DNA of 64,000 bases from the NCBI GenBank assembly GCA_902779845.1, contig CACZCZ010000014.1:1-64000 (forward strand). Reading direction: 5' to 3'. Both the position numbers and the translations under genes were made by a program. Below are positions 49,962 to 58,357 of this stretch, piece after piece. This DNA is from an uncultured Bacteroidales bacterium (lineage in GTDB: Bacteria > Bacteroidota > Bacteroidia > Bacteroidales > Bacteroidaceae). The stretch's first letter is position 1; each line of letters opens with the position of its first letter. Under the pieces are notes generated by a model, which was not told where the DNA came from, searched no databases, and saw only the letters and a program-made list of their open reading frames with translations.

Positions 49962-51716
49962 ATGAAAAAGATGTGTTGCTACCTATGCGGACTTGCGGTC
50001 GTGCTGTTGACGGCGCTTCGCGGGATGGCGCAGACGCCCTGTGGCCCTGTGCCGACGGAGAGCCAGCTACGCTGGCAGGAGATGGAGATGTATGCCTTCA
50101 TCCACTATTCGCTGAACACCTACACCGACCAGGAATGGGGCTTCGGCAACGAGTCTCTGGTTCTGTTCAACCCCACAGACTTGGACTGCCGCCAGTGGGC
50201 CCGGGTCTGCAAGCAGGCGGGCATGAAGGGTATCATCTTCACCGCCAAGCACCACTGCGGTTTCTGCATGTGGCCCTCGGAATACACGGAGTACTCGGTG
50301 AAGAACACGCCTTGGAAGCAGGGCCACGGCGATGTGGTTCGCGAGCTGGCCAATGCGTGCCGTGAGGAGGGCCTGAAGTTCGCCGTCTATCTCTCGCCGT
50401 GGGACAGGAACCACAAAGACTACGGGCGCCCGGAATACGTCACCTACTTCCGCAACCAGCTGCGCGAACTGCTGACGAACTACGGCGAGGTGTTCGAAGT
50501 GTGGTTCGACGGGGCCAACGGCGGCGATGGCTGGTATGGCGGTGCCAACGAGCGGCGACAGATTACCAAGGACTACTACGGCTGGCCGGAGACCTTCAAG
50601 ATGATCCGCGAGCTGCAGCCGAGGTGTGTCATCTGGAGCGATGCGGGCGGCGACCGCGGCGACCTGCGCTGGGTCGGCACCGAGGGCGGCTTCATCGGCG
50701 AGACGAACTGGAGTCTGGTGCCTCGCGAGGGGCGCCTGAACTATCAGCTTCTGCACTACGGCGCCGAGGACGGCGAACTGTGGGTGCCAGGCGAAACGAA
50801 CACGAGCATCCGTCCGGGCTGGTTCTATCATGAGGCTGAGAACGAACATGTGAAGAGCCTCTCGAAACTTATGGACACCTATTATAAGAGCGTGGGCCGC
50901 AACTCATGTCTGCTGCTGAATTTCCCCATTGCTCCGAACGGTCGCATCCACCCCAACGACAGCCTGCGGGGCATTGCATTCAACAAGATGATTCACAAGG
51001 TCTTCAAGACCGACTTGGCCGCCCTTCCCGGCAATTCCATTGACACGCAGTCGGGAGCTGCAGGAGGAACCACACTCATCACCTTCAAGCAGCCGACGGC
51101 CTTCAATCGCTTTGTCGTTGAAGAGGACATCCGCTATGGCCAGCGCGTGAAGAAGTTCGCTTTGGAGGCCGAGGTCAACGGGCGATGGGTGCCCTTGAAG
51201 GATGAGTTGGTGGAGCATGGCGACGGGCTGACCACCATCGGCCATCGGCGCATCATCTGCTTCCCCACCGTCACGGCCACCCGCCTGCGTTTCAGCATCC
51301 TCGACAGCAAGTGCGACCCCATCATCACCCGCACCTCCGTATATCTGGCTCCAGAGCTGACAGCCGACATCGCAGATTCCGGCGAGAAGCGCAGCAGTGG
51401 TCTTCACTACTTCTTCAGCAGCCCTAAGCAGATGATGATAGACTGGAATACGGAACAAAACATCTCGTCGTTCCGTTACCTGCCCCCACAGCATTCCAAG
51501 AAGGGGATGATAACCCACTACAGCCTGTGGGCCTCCTCCGATTGGAAGACGTGGACAAAGCTCTCCTCGGGCGAATTCTCGAATATCGTCAACAACCCCA
51601 TTTGGCAGACCCTTCAATTTGCTCCCGTCAAGGCCAAGGTTCTCCGCCTGGATGCCGAACGTCTGGCTGATGGCGACCGCATGGCCTTTGAAGACATCGA
51701 GGTAATCACACAATGA
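49962..51716 (+). CDS. GH29 alpha-L-fucosidase with C-terminal beta domain
   Basis: A 584-residue exported enzyme. The signal peptide (MKKMCCYLCGLAVVLLTALR, ending GMAQ) leads to a GH29 catalytic barrel (about 25-345) with FTAKHHCGFCMWPSEYTEYS, the nucleophile Asp in EVWFDGANG and WVPGETNTSIRPGWFYH. The C-terminal third (about 350-584) resembles F5/8-type sugar-binding regions. It removes terminal fucose. ATGs at 49938 and 49947 are in frame, but the promoter at 49926-49933 makes 49962 the likely start. Confidence 0.9.
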   Translation: MKKMCCYLCGLAVVLLTALRGMAQTPCGPVPTESQLRWQEMEMYAFIHYSLNTYTDQEWGFGNESLVLFNPTDLDCRQWARVCKQAGMKGIIFTAKHHCGFCMWPSEYTEYSVKNTPWKQGHGDVVRELANACREEGLKFAVYLSPWDRNHKDYGRPEYVTYFRNQLRELLTNYGEVFEVWFDGANGGDGWYGGANERRQITKDYYGWPETFKMIRELQPRCVIWSDAGGDRGDLRWVGTEGGFIGETNWSLVPREGRLNYQLLHYGAEDGELWVPGETNTSIRPGWFYHEAENEHVKSLSKLMDTYYKSVGRNSCLLLNFPIAPNGRIHPNDSLRGIAFNKMIHKVFKTDLAALPGNSIDTQSGAAGGTTLITFKQPTAFNRFVVEEDIRYGQRVKKFALEAEVNGRWVPLKDELVEHGDGLTTIGHRRIICFPTVTATRLRFSILDSKCDPIITRTSVYLAPELTADIADSGEKRSSGLHYFFSSPKQMMIDWNTEQNISSFRYLPPQHSKKGMITHYSLWASSDWKTWTKLSSGEFSNIVNNPIWQTLQFAPVKAKVLRLDAERLADGDRMAFEDIEVITQ

Positions 51717-52918
51717 TGAAACGAGAACTGTACAATCACCTCAGACCTATGATAAAAAGAACTCTGGTTTTCTGGGGGCTTTGCCTCCTCATGACCCTTA
51801 GCAGCACTGCGGTTCTTTCTGCATGTTCCAAGACTGAGAACACGATAGATAAGAGCTGTGTATCGTCTATAGCGGATAAGGTGTGGGCCTTCAGTCAGAA
51901 CCACCCTGACGGCTTCACTCTCGACATCCGCACGATGACAGCACCCACGAAGGGCATCGCCGTCAGCTACGCTGCCACGCAGAACAGCCACTCGCGCAAC
52001 CAGCTCGACAAGGTCGTCACTCATGCACTCACTCACGACGGCTATGTAGGCGGCTGGCTGAACAGCGAAGAAGGGCTGTACTACTTCGACAGCACCAAGC
52101 TCTTCCCCGAAACGGCGCTCAAAGAAGCCCTGCAGTTCGGCAAGGACAATGGCCAATCTTCAGTGTTCATCCTGTCCACCGGCACCGGCATCCCCGTGGA
52201 CGGGAAGGTGGCAGAGATTGTTGAGCGCGGCACCCTGCTCGTGGGCACTACAGGCGACTACCGCCCGCTGTCCTTTCGCGAAGAAGATGGCACCTACTGG
52301 GGCTTTGGCATTGACATGGCCAAGGAGATTGCCGGCCGGTTAGGCGTGGAGATTGCCTTCGTCAGCACTTCATGGCCTACGCTGACAGCCGATGTGCTGA
52401 CAGAGCCTCAGCTGTTCGACCTGGCCATCGGCGGCATCACCATCACCGACGCGCGCCGCGAGACGATGGCGATGAGCGAAGGCTATCTGGCCAATGGCAA
52501 GACGATTCTTTGTCGAGCCTCTGAGGCCGACCGCTTCCGCTCGCTGGCCGACATCGACAAGTCCGAAGTGAGCGTGATGGTGAACCCGGGCGGATTGAAC
52601 GAGAAGTTTGCCAAAGAGAATCTCACGCACGCCACGATTATCGTCCACCCGAAGAACGAAGAAATCCCCAGCCTCATCGCCGAGGGGAAGGCCGACGTGA
52701 TGATTACGGAGATTACAGAAGCACCCTACTATGTAAGAACTGACCCTCGGCTCGCCGCCCCACTCCAGAACGAACCCTTCACGCATGGCAAGATTGGCGT
52801 GCTGATGCAGCAGGGGCAGGAGGATTTGTTGCAGATGGTGAACAGCATCATCCGCCAGATGAAGGCCGACGGTTCGCTTCGCCGTCTGCATGAGAAGTAC
52901 GGTCTGCAGTACGAATGA
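51713..52918 (+). CDS. PheC-like solute-binding lipoprotein with an extra N-domain
   Basis: A 401-residue protein. A start at 51749 (MIKRTLVFWGLCLLMTLSST) gives a clean lipoprotein signal with lipobox LSAC. The longer frame overlaps the GH29 stop (ATGATGA). Residues about 45-150 form a small alpha/beta domain I cannot name (GFTLDIRTMTAPTKGIAVSY, DGYVGGWLNSEEGLYYFDS). Residues about 165-401 are an SBP_bac_3 fold closest in motif order to cyclohexadienyl dehydratase PheC (GTLLVGTTGDYRPLSF, VNPGGLNEKFAKENL). It may bind an amino acid or act as an arogenate/prephenate dehydratase. No ABC permease genes lie nearby. Confidence 0.78.
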   Translation: MMKRELYNHLRPMIKRTLVFWGLCLLMTLSSTAVLSACSKTENTIDKSCVSSIADKVWAFSQNHPDGFTLDIRTMTAPTKGIAVSYAATQNSHSRNQLDKVVTHALTHDGYVGGWLNSEEGLYYFDSTKLFPETALKEALQFGKDNGQSSVFILSTGTGIPVDGKVAEIVERGTLLVGTTGDYRPLSFREEDGTYWGFGIDMAKEIAGRLGVEIAFVSTSWPTLTADVLTEPQLFDLAIGGITITDARRETMAMSEGYLANGKTILCRASEADRFRSLADIDKSEVSVMVNPGGLNEKFAKENLTHATIIVHPKNEEIPSLIAEGKADVMITEITEAPYYVRTDPRLAAPLQNEPFTHGKIGVLMQQGQEDLLQMVNSIIRQMKADGSLRRLHEKYGLQYE

Positions 52919-52988
52919 GCGCCATCCGCCCGGCCTCCGTCATCAGCCCACGAGTTTTACGTTATATACCTCTGTCCTCTGTCACCCT

Positions 52989-53615
52989 TTAACATGAGTC
53001 CGTTGTGTTCATTGTCTGCTGCAATCGTTCCAGAAAGAGGGCGGCTTGGCGGCCATCGAACTGGGAGTGATGGAATTGGAGGGAAATCGTCAGCGTGGTT
53101 CTGAACCAACGCCGTTTGTATCTGCCCCATACGAGGAAGGGGTTGTTGTAGATGCCGTTATATTGGTTGATGATGCAGTCAAGTTCCGTGCCCACTACGG
53201 CCGATGTCCCGATAATCATGGCCTCGTCGTCATTGATGTCCCTGCAAGTGGTAGCCGACTCCTTCGTAAGCTTGTCATAATCACGAGCGAACTGCTGCAG
53301 GTCGTCGCTGTAGGGAACATCGCAGTTGCTGATGCCGCCTTGCACGTTATCGACAATCACATTGATGCCCAGCCGGTCATATTTGAACAACTTGCCATCC
53401 TTGGGCAACAGGTAGAACTCTGGAATCTGACTGGCAGCCTTGCCTATGCACCAGCACAGGAGCATGTTGAACTTCAGCCCTTGCCTCCGGCTCGCCCGTC
53501 GAAGGCGCGTGACGTCAAAGGTCTTGACGAGCGTCACCATCGGCATCGGCGACTTCATCCACAGTTCGAAAGCCAGTGCGCGACTGGTCTGTTTGGGGTC
53601 GATTTCCTGTTTCAT
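52989..53615 (-). CDS. CatA-like acetyltransferase
   Basis: A 208-residue protein of the chloramphenicol acetyltransferase fold with the catalytic motif LQFHHSQFDGRQAALFLERL near the C-terminus (His of HHxxxDG). Key chloramphenicol-binding positions cannot be judged by eye, so resistance is not implied. Many such genes in gut Bacteroidales are of unknown substrate. The start is ATG 53615 (MKQEIDPKQTSRALAFELWM); a 13-codon extension is less likely. Confidence 0.85.
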   Translation of the reverse strand: MKQEIDPKQTSRALAFELWMKSPMPMVTLVKTFDVTRLRRASRRQGLKFNMLLCWCIGKAASQIPEFYLLPKDGKLFKYDRLGINVIVDNVQGGISNCDVPYSDDLQQFARDYDKLTKESATTCRDINDDEAMIIGTSAVVGTELDCIINQYNGIYNNPFLVWGRYKRRWFRTTLTISLQFHHSQFDGRQAALFLERLQQTMNTTDSC

Positions 53616-53732
53616 CTTAATACAATGTCTGGCCTCTTTCTCCGTTTCGAGCATGAAGCCGCTATGGAGTATGTAGGTCCGTTTCTTTTTTCTTTCTCTT
53701 ACTTCAAAACAATAATATCACTCCAACGAGTC

Positions 53733-54149
53733 TTATTCAAGTAAAGACGAAACCATATCGCCATGCCGCTTTTCGTCGTTCTTTACGCTTTCCACCTCTG
53801 GGAAATCAGCAATCAGATGCTCATAGCCGACGGCAGCATCGTATTCACCTTTTGCTATCAGCTTATATAGACGCTTCTTTCCCAACAGCCGATAAAGGAA
53901 CGGCATGATGATTGCCATAGTTTTCTTGGGCTTTAGTGCCTCTTTGGTGTAAGCATGAAAAACGCTGGCATGTCGTCCTTCTTCCTTTGCAAGCTGGAGG
54001 AACGTCTCACGTTCCTTATCTGTCTTTACAACTTTTGCAAGTCTCTGGTACATCAGCACGGCATTCAGTTCGCCCTGCTGACTACGAATGAGTTCTTCGC
54101 GATGCGAAGCGACCTTTGGGTCGAGTGCTTTGAATTGAGTTTGTGTCAT
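53733..54149 (-). CDS. Ferritin-like / rubrerythrin-family protein
   Basis: A 138-residue helical protein with Glu and His spacing of di-iron four-helix bundles: RSQQGELNAVLMYQ, KEEGRHASVF and a C-terminal KNDEKRHGDMVSSL. A central hydrophobic stretch (MAIIMPFLYRLLG) resembles membrane-associated rubrerythrin/VIT-type domains. It may take part in iron handling or peroxide defence, in line with the redox genes nearby. Confidence 0.75.
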   Translation of the reverse strand: MTQTQFKALDPKVASHREELIRSQQGELNAVLMYQRLAKVVKTDKERETFLQLAKEEGRHASVFHAYTKEALKPKKTMAIIMPFLYRLLGKKRLYKLIAKGEYDAAVGYEHLIADFPEVESVKNDEKRHGDMVSSLLE

Positions 54150-54196
54150 TAGTGTGTGATGATTAAAGTTTGTATTTCAGTTCGTTAAGCACCGGT

Positions 54197-54400
54197 TTAT
54201 CGTTCTTCTGTGAATGTATAAACTGCGCATGTAGGTAGGATGATCCATAGCCATAAGATTGTCTCCACGAATGTGTATGAGCCAAAGTAGTCAACCAATG
54301 ACTTGAATTTCAAGACGCCATCCACGAGGAATACCAGGAGGGCTAACCAGCAGACAAAGAAGATGGCTGCATACTTGATTTTTCTTTTCTTCAGTTTCAT
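54197..54400 (-). CDS. Small two-segment membrane protein
   Basis: A 67-residue protein with a very basic start (MKLKKRKIKYAAIFFVCWLA) and two hydrophobic segments (about 10-28 and 44-62). I do not recognise a family. It lies downstream of the nitroreductase remnant and the HxlR regulator, in the same direction. Confidence 0.55.
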   Translation of the reverse strand: MKLKKRKIKYAAIFFVCWLALLVFLVDGVLKFKSLVDYFGSYTFVETILWLWIILPTCAVYTFTEER

Positions 54401-54421
54401 TGTGCTGTATTATTCTTATGC

Positions 54422-54496
54422 TTAATCCTCGCTAAATGGCTGGTCTTTGTAAGCCCTTACACTATGGCGGGCTTCTATGGCTTCCTGTAGTGTCAT
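54422..54496 (-). pseudogene. Nitroreductase N-terminal remnant
   Basis: A 24-codon frame starting MTLQEAIEARHSVRAYKDQP is an almost canonical nitroreductase N-terminus (E-A-I-x-x-R-x-S-V-R), then stops. It begins 7 bases after the HxlR stop, the place where a regulated nitroreductase would be. The rest of the gene is gone. Confidence 0.7.
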
Positions 54497-54503
54497 ATTC
54501 AAT

Positions 54504-54863
54504 TTACAATTTACAATTTGACTCAGTTACTACCTCGTTGAAATGTTCCTGGGCCCACTCTATGAGTGAAATGATGGACGGCATGAGTGACAATCCCGTT
54601 TCCGTCAGGGAGTATTCAACGCGCGGCGGCACTTCAGCATACACTTGACGATTGACGAGATTGCTCTGCTCGAGGTTCTTCAACGTTTGGGAGAGCATCT
54701 TCTGCGAGCAGTCCGTCATCAGACGGCGGATCTCATTAAATCGTAATACACCCGTCTCACTCCTGTTCAACATGAAGAGCACGAGCAACGACCACTTGTC
54801 GCCAAAGCGACTAATCACTTGCCTAATGGGGCAGGCTAAATACTCTGCTTTGATGTCCGACAT
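54504..54863 (-). CDS. HxlR-family redox regulator
   Basis: A 119-residue winged-helix regulator with the conserved early cysteine (Cys11 in EYLACPIRQVISRFGDKWSL), the recognition region LRFNEIRRLMTDCSQKMLSQ and the wing VPPRVEYSLTETG. HxlR proteins with this Cys respond to electrophiles, diamide or hypochlorite. It is divergent from the cupin gene, with 260 bases holding both promoters. The last codons run into a tandem attttaca-type array (54497-54522). Confidence 0.9.
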   Translation of the reverse strand: MSDIKAEYLACPIRQVISRFGDKWSLLVLFMLNRSETGVLRFNEIRRLMTDCSQKMLSQTLKNLEQSNLVNRQVYAEVPPRVEYSLTETGLSLMPSIISLIEWAQEHFNEVVTESNCKL

Positions 54864-54864
54864 A

Positions 54865-54928
54865 TAATTTACTATTTGACAATTTACTATTTACTATTTG
54901 ACAATTTGGAGTTTGCACGGCAAAGGTA
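54865..54928 (-). promoter_or_regulatory. HxlR gene promoter and leader repeat
   Basis: The minus strand TACCTTTG (54921-54928) lies upstream of an array of atttacta/atttgaca units (54868-54908) that forms the leader of the regulator mRNA. Confidence 0.6.
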
Positions 54929-55049
54929 GCAAATAGTTACCAAGTAACGACAATGTACTATGTTAATCTAAGTTAATGCTGCGTTCGTGGAAGTCCGACA
55001 ACATGCCAATTCCTACTTTTTGGTAACTATATCACCTTTTAGAACCCTC

Positions 55050-55080
55050 TTGTGGGATTGAAAAAGTGGCCGTACCTTTG
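55050..55080 (+). promoter_or_regulatory. Cupin gene promoter
   Basis: TTG (55050-55052), a 20-base spacer and TACCTTTG (55073-55080), 43 bases before the ATG. Confidence 0.65.
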
Positions 55081-55123
55081 CAGCGTCAAAACGAAATAAG
55101 TAACCCTTTAAACAAATGAAATT

Positions 55124-55579
55124 ATGAAACAGATTGAGACAATCAAGAGAGGTAAAAACTACAGCGCTGTCAGCGTAGGTAAGATGGATGAGATTATTGA
55201 GCATGTGTTGCCGATGGGCCCCGAGATGACGATTCAAGGCAAGGTGTTTGCCGGTCAGGCCGTAGGTGCTACAGGCAGCGAGTTCTCGTTCCAAACACTT
55301 GTTCCGGGTCAGGACAGCGGTTTCCTGCACACCCACAAAACTCACGAAGAACTTTACTTCATTCTGAAGGGCGAGGGACAGTATCAGGTAGATGGCGAGA
55401 TTTTCCCCGTCAGCGAGGGCACCGTCATCCGCGTGGCTCCCGATGGCAAGCGTGCGCTGAAGAATACAGGCAATGCAAACCTCACGATGCTCTGCATTCA
55501 GTACAAGGCCAATGCCTTCACCGAAGCCGACAGCCCCATGACCGACGGCGTCATCCTAAATGAAGAACTGAAATGGTAA
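55124..55579 (+). CDS. Cupin-domain protein
   Basis: A 151-residue cupin (motif 1 about residues 67-88: GFLHTHKTHEELYFILKGEG; motif 2: VSEGTVIRVAPDGKRALKNT). The His-x-His-Glu-Glu pattern can bind a metal. Members of this subgroup often accompany redox regulators, and the reaction is unknown. It is divergent from the HxlR gene and overlaps the next (broken) gene by 7 bases. Confidence 0.85.
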   Translation: MKQIETIKRGKNYSAVSVGKMDEIIEHVLPMGPEMTIQGKVFAGQAVGATGSEFSFQTLVPGQDSGFLHTHKTHEELYFILKGEGQYQVDGEIFPVSEGTVIRVAPDGKRALKNTGNANLTMLCIQYKANAFTEADSPMTDGVILNEELKW

Positions 55580-55990
55580 ACGAGATGTTTGCGCGAGCCT
55601 TTCAATTCTTGAAAGACCACAAAGAGATTGCCCTTGCCACCTGCGAGGGTAATCTCCCTAAGTTACGCATCTTCCAAATCATGAAGCAGGAGGGACATGT
55701 GCTCTACTTTGCCACCTCTGCCAAGAAAGCCGTCTGGCGTGAACTGCGTCAGAATCCCAATGTGGAGATACTGGCATACGCCGACAACATTTCCGTACAA
55801 CGCTGTGCTGTCCCGCCTCTATGCGAGCTACGACCAGATGGAATACTTCTGTCTGCCCATCGCCGAGATGGACTACTACGACCTGTCTCCCACTCCACCC
55901 GTCTTCCAGCACTTCGACCTCATCGCCGGTCAAGTCGGTCAGGGATACGTCGGTGAAAGATTCAAGCATTCCAACGCCGGTTTATCCTGA
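55573..55990 (+). pseudogene. Pyridoxamine 5'-phosphate oxidase-like gene, frameshifted
   Basis: The first 75 codons (MVNEMFARAFQFLKDHKEIA, then ATCEGNLPKLRIFQIMKQEG) are the start of a PNPOx-like flavin-binding split barrel. At about 55798 the frame is lost. The tail continues in the +1 frame (from about 55802, LYASYDQMEYFCLPIAEMD to GYVGERF). Compared with the family, the middle is also shorter, so both a deletion and a frameshift seem to have occurred. Confidence 0.65.
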
Positions 55991-56084
55991 CGGGTAACAC
56001 CGTTACCGCCTTGTCTTGTATTTTGCCCTCACTATCTCATAAGGTCACACAATGACAGGCAATACTCGTGATAGTCACCTATAT

Positions 56085-56315
56085 TCATTGTATCTCTCTC
56101 GTCTCTCCCTCTCGGTTAATCCCCCAGAAAGGAATATTTTTTGCATCCGTGAACTCCTTCATGCGCCAGGCTGTCTCAAAGCCGCTGGCTACAAAGTGCA
56201 TAGGGACAAAAAGACCAACTTTGAAACGCTCGATGAACTGACGGGCGCCGAGCGTATAGCCGTTGCCTATGCGGCCATCCACAGGAAACATCACGATGTC
56301 GTCGGCTAAATTCAG
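56085..56315 (-). pseudogene. MBL-fold hydrolase C-terminal remnant
   Basis: The minus strand reads LNLADDIVMFPVDGR, then ARQFIERFKVGLFVPMHFVA and WRMKEFTDAKNIPFWGI. This is the end of a metallo-beta-lactamase-fold protein with its C-terminal PMHF histidine. No start or metal-binding HxHxDH part is present. Confidence 0.6.
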
Positions 56316-56373
56316 ATTTATCTGTCTTTCATCTCCATCTTTTTTATTACCTTGGCATGCACACTGCCGACAA

Positions 56374-56619
56374 TCACTTTTGATGCATTCTTATCAGTTC
56401 TATCGCCTCTTTTCCCGTAAGATGCTCTATGTCGAGGCGAATCATTAGCATCCGCGAAAGCCCTTGCTCCAGTTCCTTTTGTAGGGCTTCCTCTTGATTG
56501 GGGTTATATCTGTTCCCCAGCATCCGGGCTGTTTCCAACTTCTCCTGCTCATCCTCTATGATATGGATTCTGCCAAAGGCGATGACACTACGAAAGTATG
56601 TGGTATCCGGTTCATTTTC
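56374..56619 (-). pseudogene. NimA-like flavin-binding protein remnant
   Basis: The minus frame runs from a stop at 56620 to 56374 and gives TTYFRSVIAFGRIHIIEDE, ending IEHLTGKEAIELIRM. This matches the C-terminal half of the pyridoxamine oxidase-like family that includes nitroimidazole-resistance Nim proteins. The N-terminal half is absent. Confidence 0.6.
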
Positions 56620-56811
56620 TTAGTAATCGGAACCATAAATTCCGATTTATCTGTCTGCAAAGGTACGCTAATTCCGTTGAAATCCTTCAACTGATTATGT
56701 TAAACTACCTTTATAGACCTAATTTCATCCTCAACTGCAAATAATGGTTAATTATTTAAAGCTGCGAATGTATTTGTGATTCCTGTATTTGCATTTTCAA
56801 ATGGAAACGTA

Positions 56812-56819
56812 TAGTTTTG
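56812..56819 (+). promoter_or_regulatory. Promoter -7 element before the flavodoxin remnant and DUF1295 gene
   Basis: TAGTTTTG, 56 bases before the remnant ATG at 56875. It probably also serves the DUF1295 gene 152 bases downstream. Confidence 0.5.
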
Positions 56820-56874
56820 CAACTCAGATTCTAACCATGTCGCAGGACATGAAGAAACTTAAATCAAAGAAATT

Positions 56875-56964
56875 ATGAAGATTCTGATTTTGCAAGGCTC
56901 CCCGAGAGCCAATGGCAACACCGCTTGGATGGCGGAAGAGTACAAGAATGCTGCCGAGGCATAA
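56875..56964 (+). pseudogene. Flavodoxin-family N-terminal remnant
   Basis: A 29-codon frame starting MKILILQGSPRANGNTAWMA is the FMN-phosphate-binding start of NADPH-dependent FMN reductase/flavodoxin-like proteins (G-S-P-R-x-x-G-N-T), stopped after KNAAEA. The DUF1295 gene starts 6 bases later. Confidence 0.75.
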
Positions 56965-56970
56965 ACGAAT

Positions 56971-57864
56971 ATGAAACGGAATTATTCAAAATGGTGTAGC
57001 GTGGCGCTGATAGCCGCTATATACATCCTTGCAGGCGCGGCAGGCTGGCTGCTGTTCCATGCGCTAACCTCCGGCCCACTCTCCACAACTCCCCTCATCG
57101 CGCTTCTATGTGCTGATGTGCTGGCGACGGTGGTCGTATGGGCTTTCGGCTTACTCTATGAGAACGTATCCGTCTATGACCCGTATTGGAGCGTCTTCCC
57201 TCCTGTTGCATATCTGTTGTGGGCCTTCTACACCGGCGTATGGTCCCTACCGGTTTGTCTGCTGCTCATCGCTACGTGCTATTGGGGCTGGCGGCTCACA
57301 CGCAACTGGAGGATCACCTTCAATGGTATCGGTCACGAAGACTGGCGCTACACCAAGTACCGCAGCCAACACCCGTTGGTTTTTCACATCATCAACCTTT
57401 TTGGTCTGAACATGATGCCTACGCTCGTTGTCTTTGCCGCCATGCTACCCGGACTGAAGCTGTTTGATACGCCGTTTGATACGAATACCCTGTTTGTGAA
57501 CGATGGGCATTTGTTTTCCACGGTTCTTCTTTGTCTGGCTTTTCTGCTTTGTCTTGTTGCACCTACCCTCCAACTCATCGCAGACAAACAAAGCCATGAT
57601 TTCCGTGCGGCCAATCCCGGTAAGGTGTGCAACGTTGGTCTTTGGAAACAGGGTCGTCATCCGAACTATTTCGGTGAGATTCTGTTCTGGTGGGGGATAT
57701 GGATGATGTATAGTGCTCTGAACGGTTTTGACTGGTATATCCTCGGAGCCATCGCCATGACCGCTCTCTTCCTCGGAATCTCCATCCCTCTCATGGAGCA
57801 GCGCCAACTCGCCAACAAACCAGGCTACGCCGAATACCGCAAACAGACGCGAATGCTAATTTGA
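56971..57864 (+). CDS. DUF1295 membrane reductase-like protein
   Basis: A 297-residue protein with about seven membrane segments and the family's C-terminal motif KQGRHPNYFGEILFWWGIWM, as in steroid 5-alpha-reductase-like and isoprenylcysteine methyltransferase-like enzymes. The substrate is unknown. It converges on the MmcQ gene with a 9-base overlap. Confidence 0.85.
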   Translation: MKRNYSKWCSVALIAAIYILAGAAGWLLFHALTSGPLSTTPLIALLCADVLATVVVWAFGLLYENVSVYDPYWSVFPPVAYLLWAFYTGVWSLPVCLLLIATCYWGWRLTRNWRITFNGIGHEDWRYTKYRSQHPLVFHIINLFGLNMMPTLVVFAAMLPGLKLFDTPFDTNTLFVNDGHLFSTVLLCLAFLLCLVAPTLQLIADKQSHDFRAANPGKVCNVGLWKQGRHPNYFGEILFWWGIWMMYSALNGFDWYILGAIAMTALFLGISIPLMEQRQLANKPGYAEYRKQTRMLI

Positions 57865-58236
57865 CACGCATAAATACCTTGACCGAATGGCCTTTGGCAG
57901 CTTCGATGCAATGAGCTGATAGGACTCTCTTATCAAGCCCTCTACGAATGCCTTGTCCATTTCTTCATAATAGATGTCGCTCCAATGCGTCTTATTCCAA
58001 TGATAGGCAGGTGTCACAGCAGAGAATTGTTCTCGGAGTTCGATATTCCTATCCGGTGACAGCTTCAGGGCAATTCTTGGGGCTCCATCCTTCATATCAT
58101 ACCGGCCACCACCTAACCACAGGCAGACGAATATCTTACCTTCCAAGCGGAAGTTGAGGATGTCCTCACCAAACGCCTGGTCTTCGGTCACTCCAGGAAG
58201 TGACAACGTGTACTCTCGGACTTGTTCAATGTTCAT
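57856..58236 (-). CDS. MmcQ/YjbR family DNA-binding-like protein
   Basis: A 126-residue protein of the MmcQ/YjbR fold starting MNIEQVREYTLSLPGVTEDQ. It has FVCLWLGGGRYD, ALKLSPDRNIELREQF and the PAYHWNKTHWSDIYYEE segment. It is a double-wing fold of uncertain role. A 16-codon upstream extension is open but lacks family similarity. Confidence 0.88.
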   Translation of the reverse strand: MNIEQVREYTLSLPGVTEDQAFGEDILNFRLEGKIFVCLWLGGGRYDMKDGAPRIALKLSPDRNIELREQFSAVTPAYHWNKTHWSDIYYEEMDKAFVEGLIRESYQLIASKLPKAIRSRYLCVSN

Positions 58237-58252
58237 ATCCAATAAAGATTTT

Positions 58253-58345
58253 TCATTTATTTCCCGTGAAGTCGCAGGCGGCACGCAGGTCGCGGGTAAT
58301 CATGCTGCCCTGTTCGCGGCCACTCCCATCTAAGAAGGTATTCAT
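58253..58345 (-). other. Mini-ORF of 30 codons, possible remnant
   Basis: Minus-strand frame starting MNTFLDGSGREQGSMITRDL, ending 16 bases before the MmcQ start. It looks protein-like but I cannot assign a family. It may be a truncated gene or a leader peptide. Confidence 0.2.
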
Positions 58346-58357
58346 AAAATTCTGTTC

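Noticed and set aside
47251-51716. Polysaccharide utilisation locus
   Set aside because: No susC/susD-like pair, sugar transporter or dedicated regulator is present; two glycosidases alone are not enough.
52989-53615. Chloramphenicol resistance gene
   Set aside because: Only the fold and catalytic His motif are visible; many Bacteroidales paralogues do not confer resistance, so the call stays at CatA-like.
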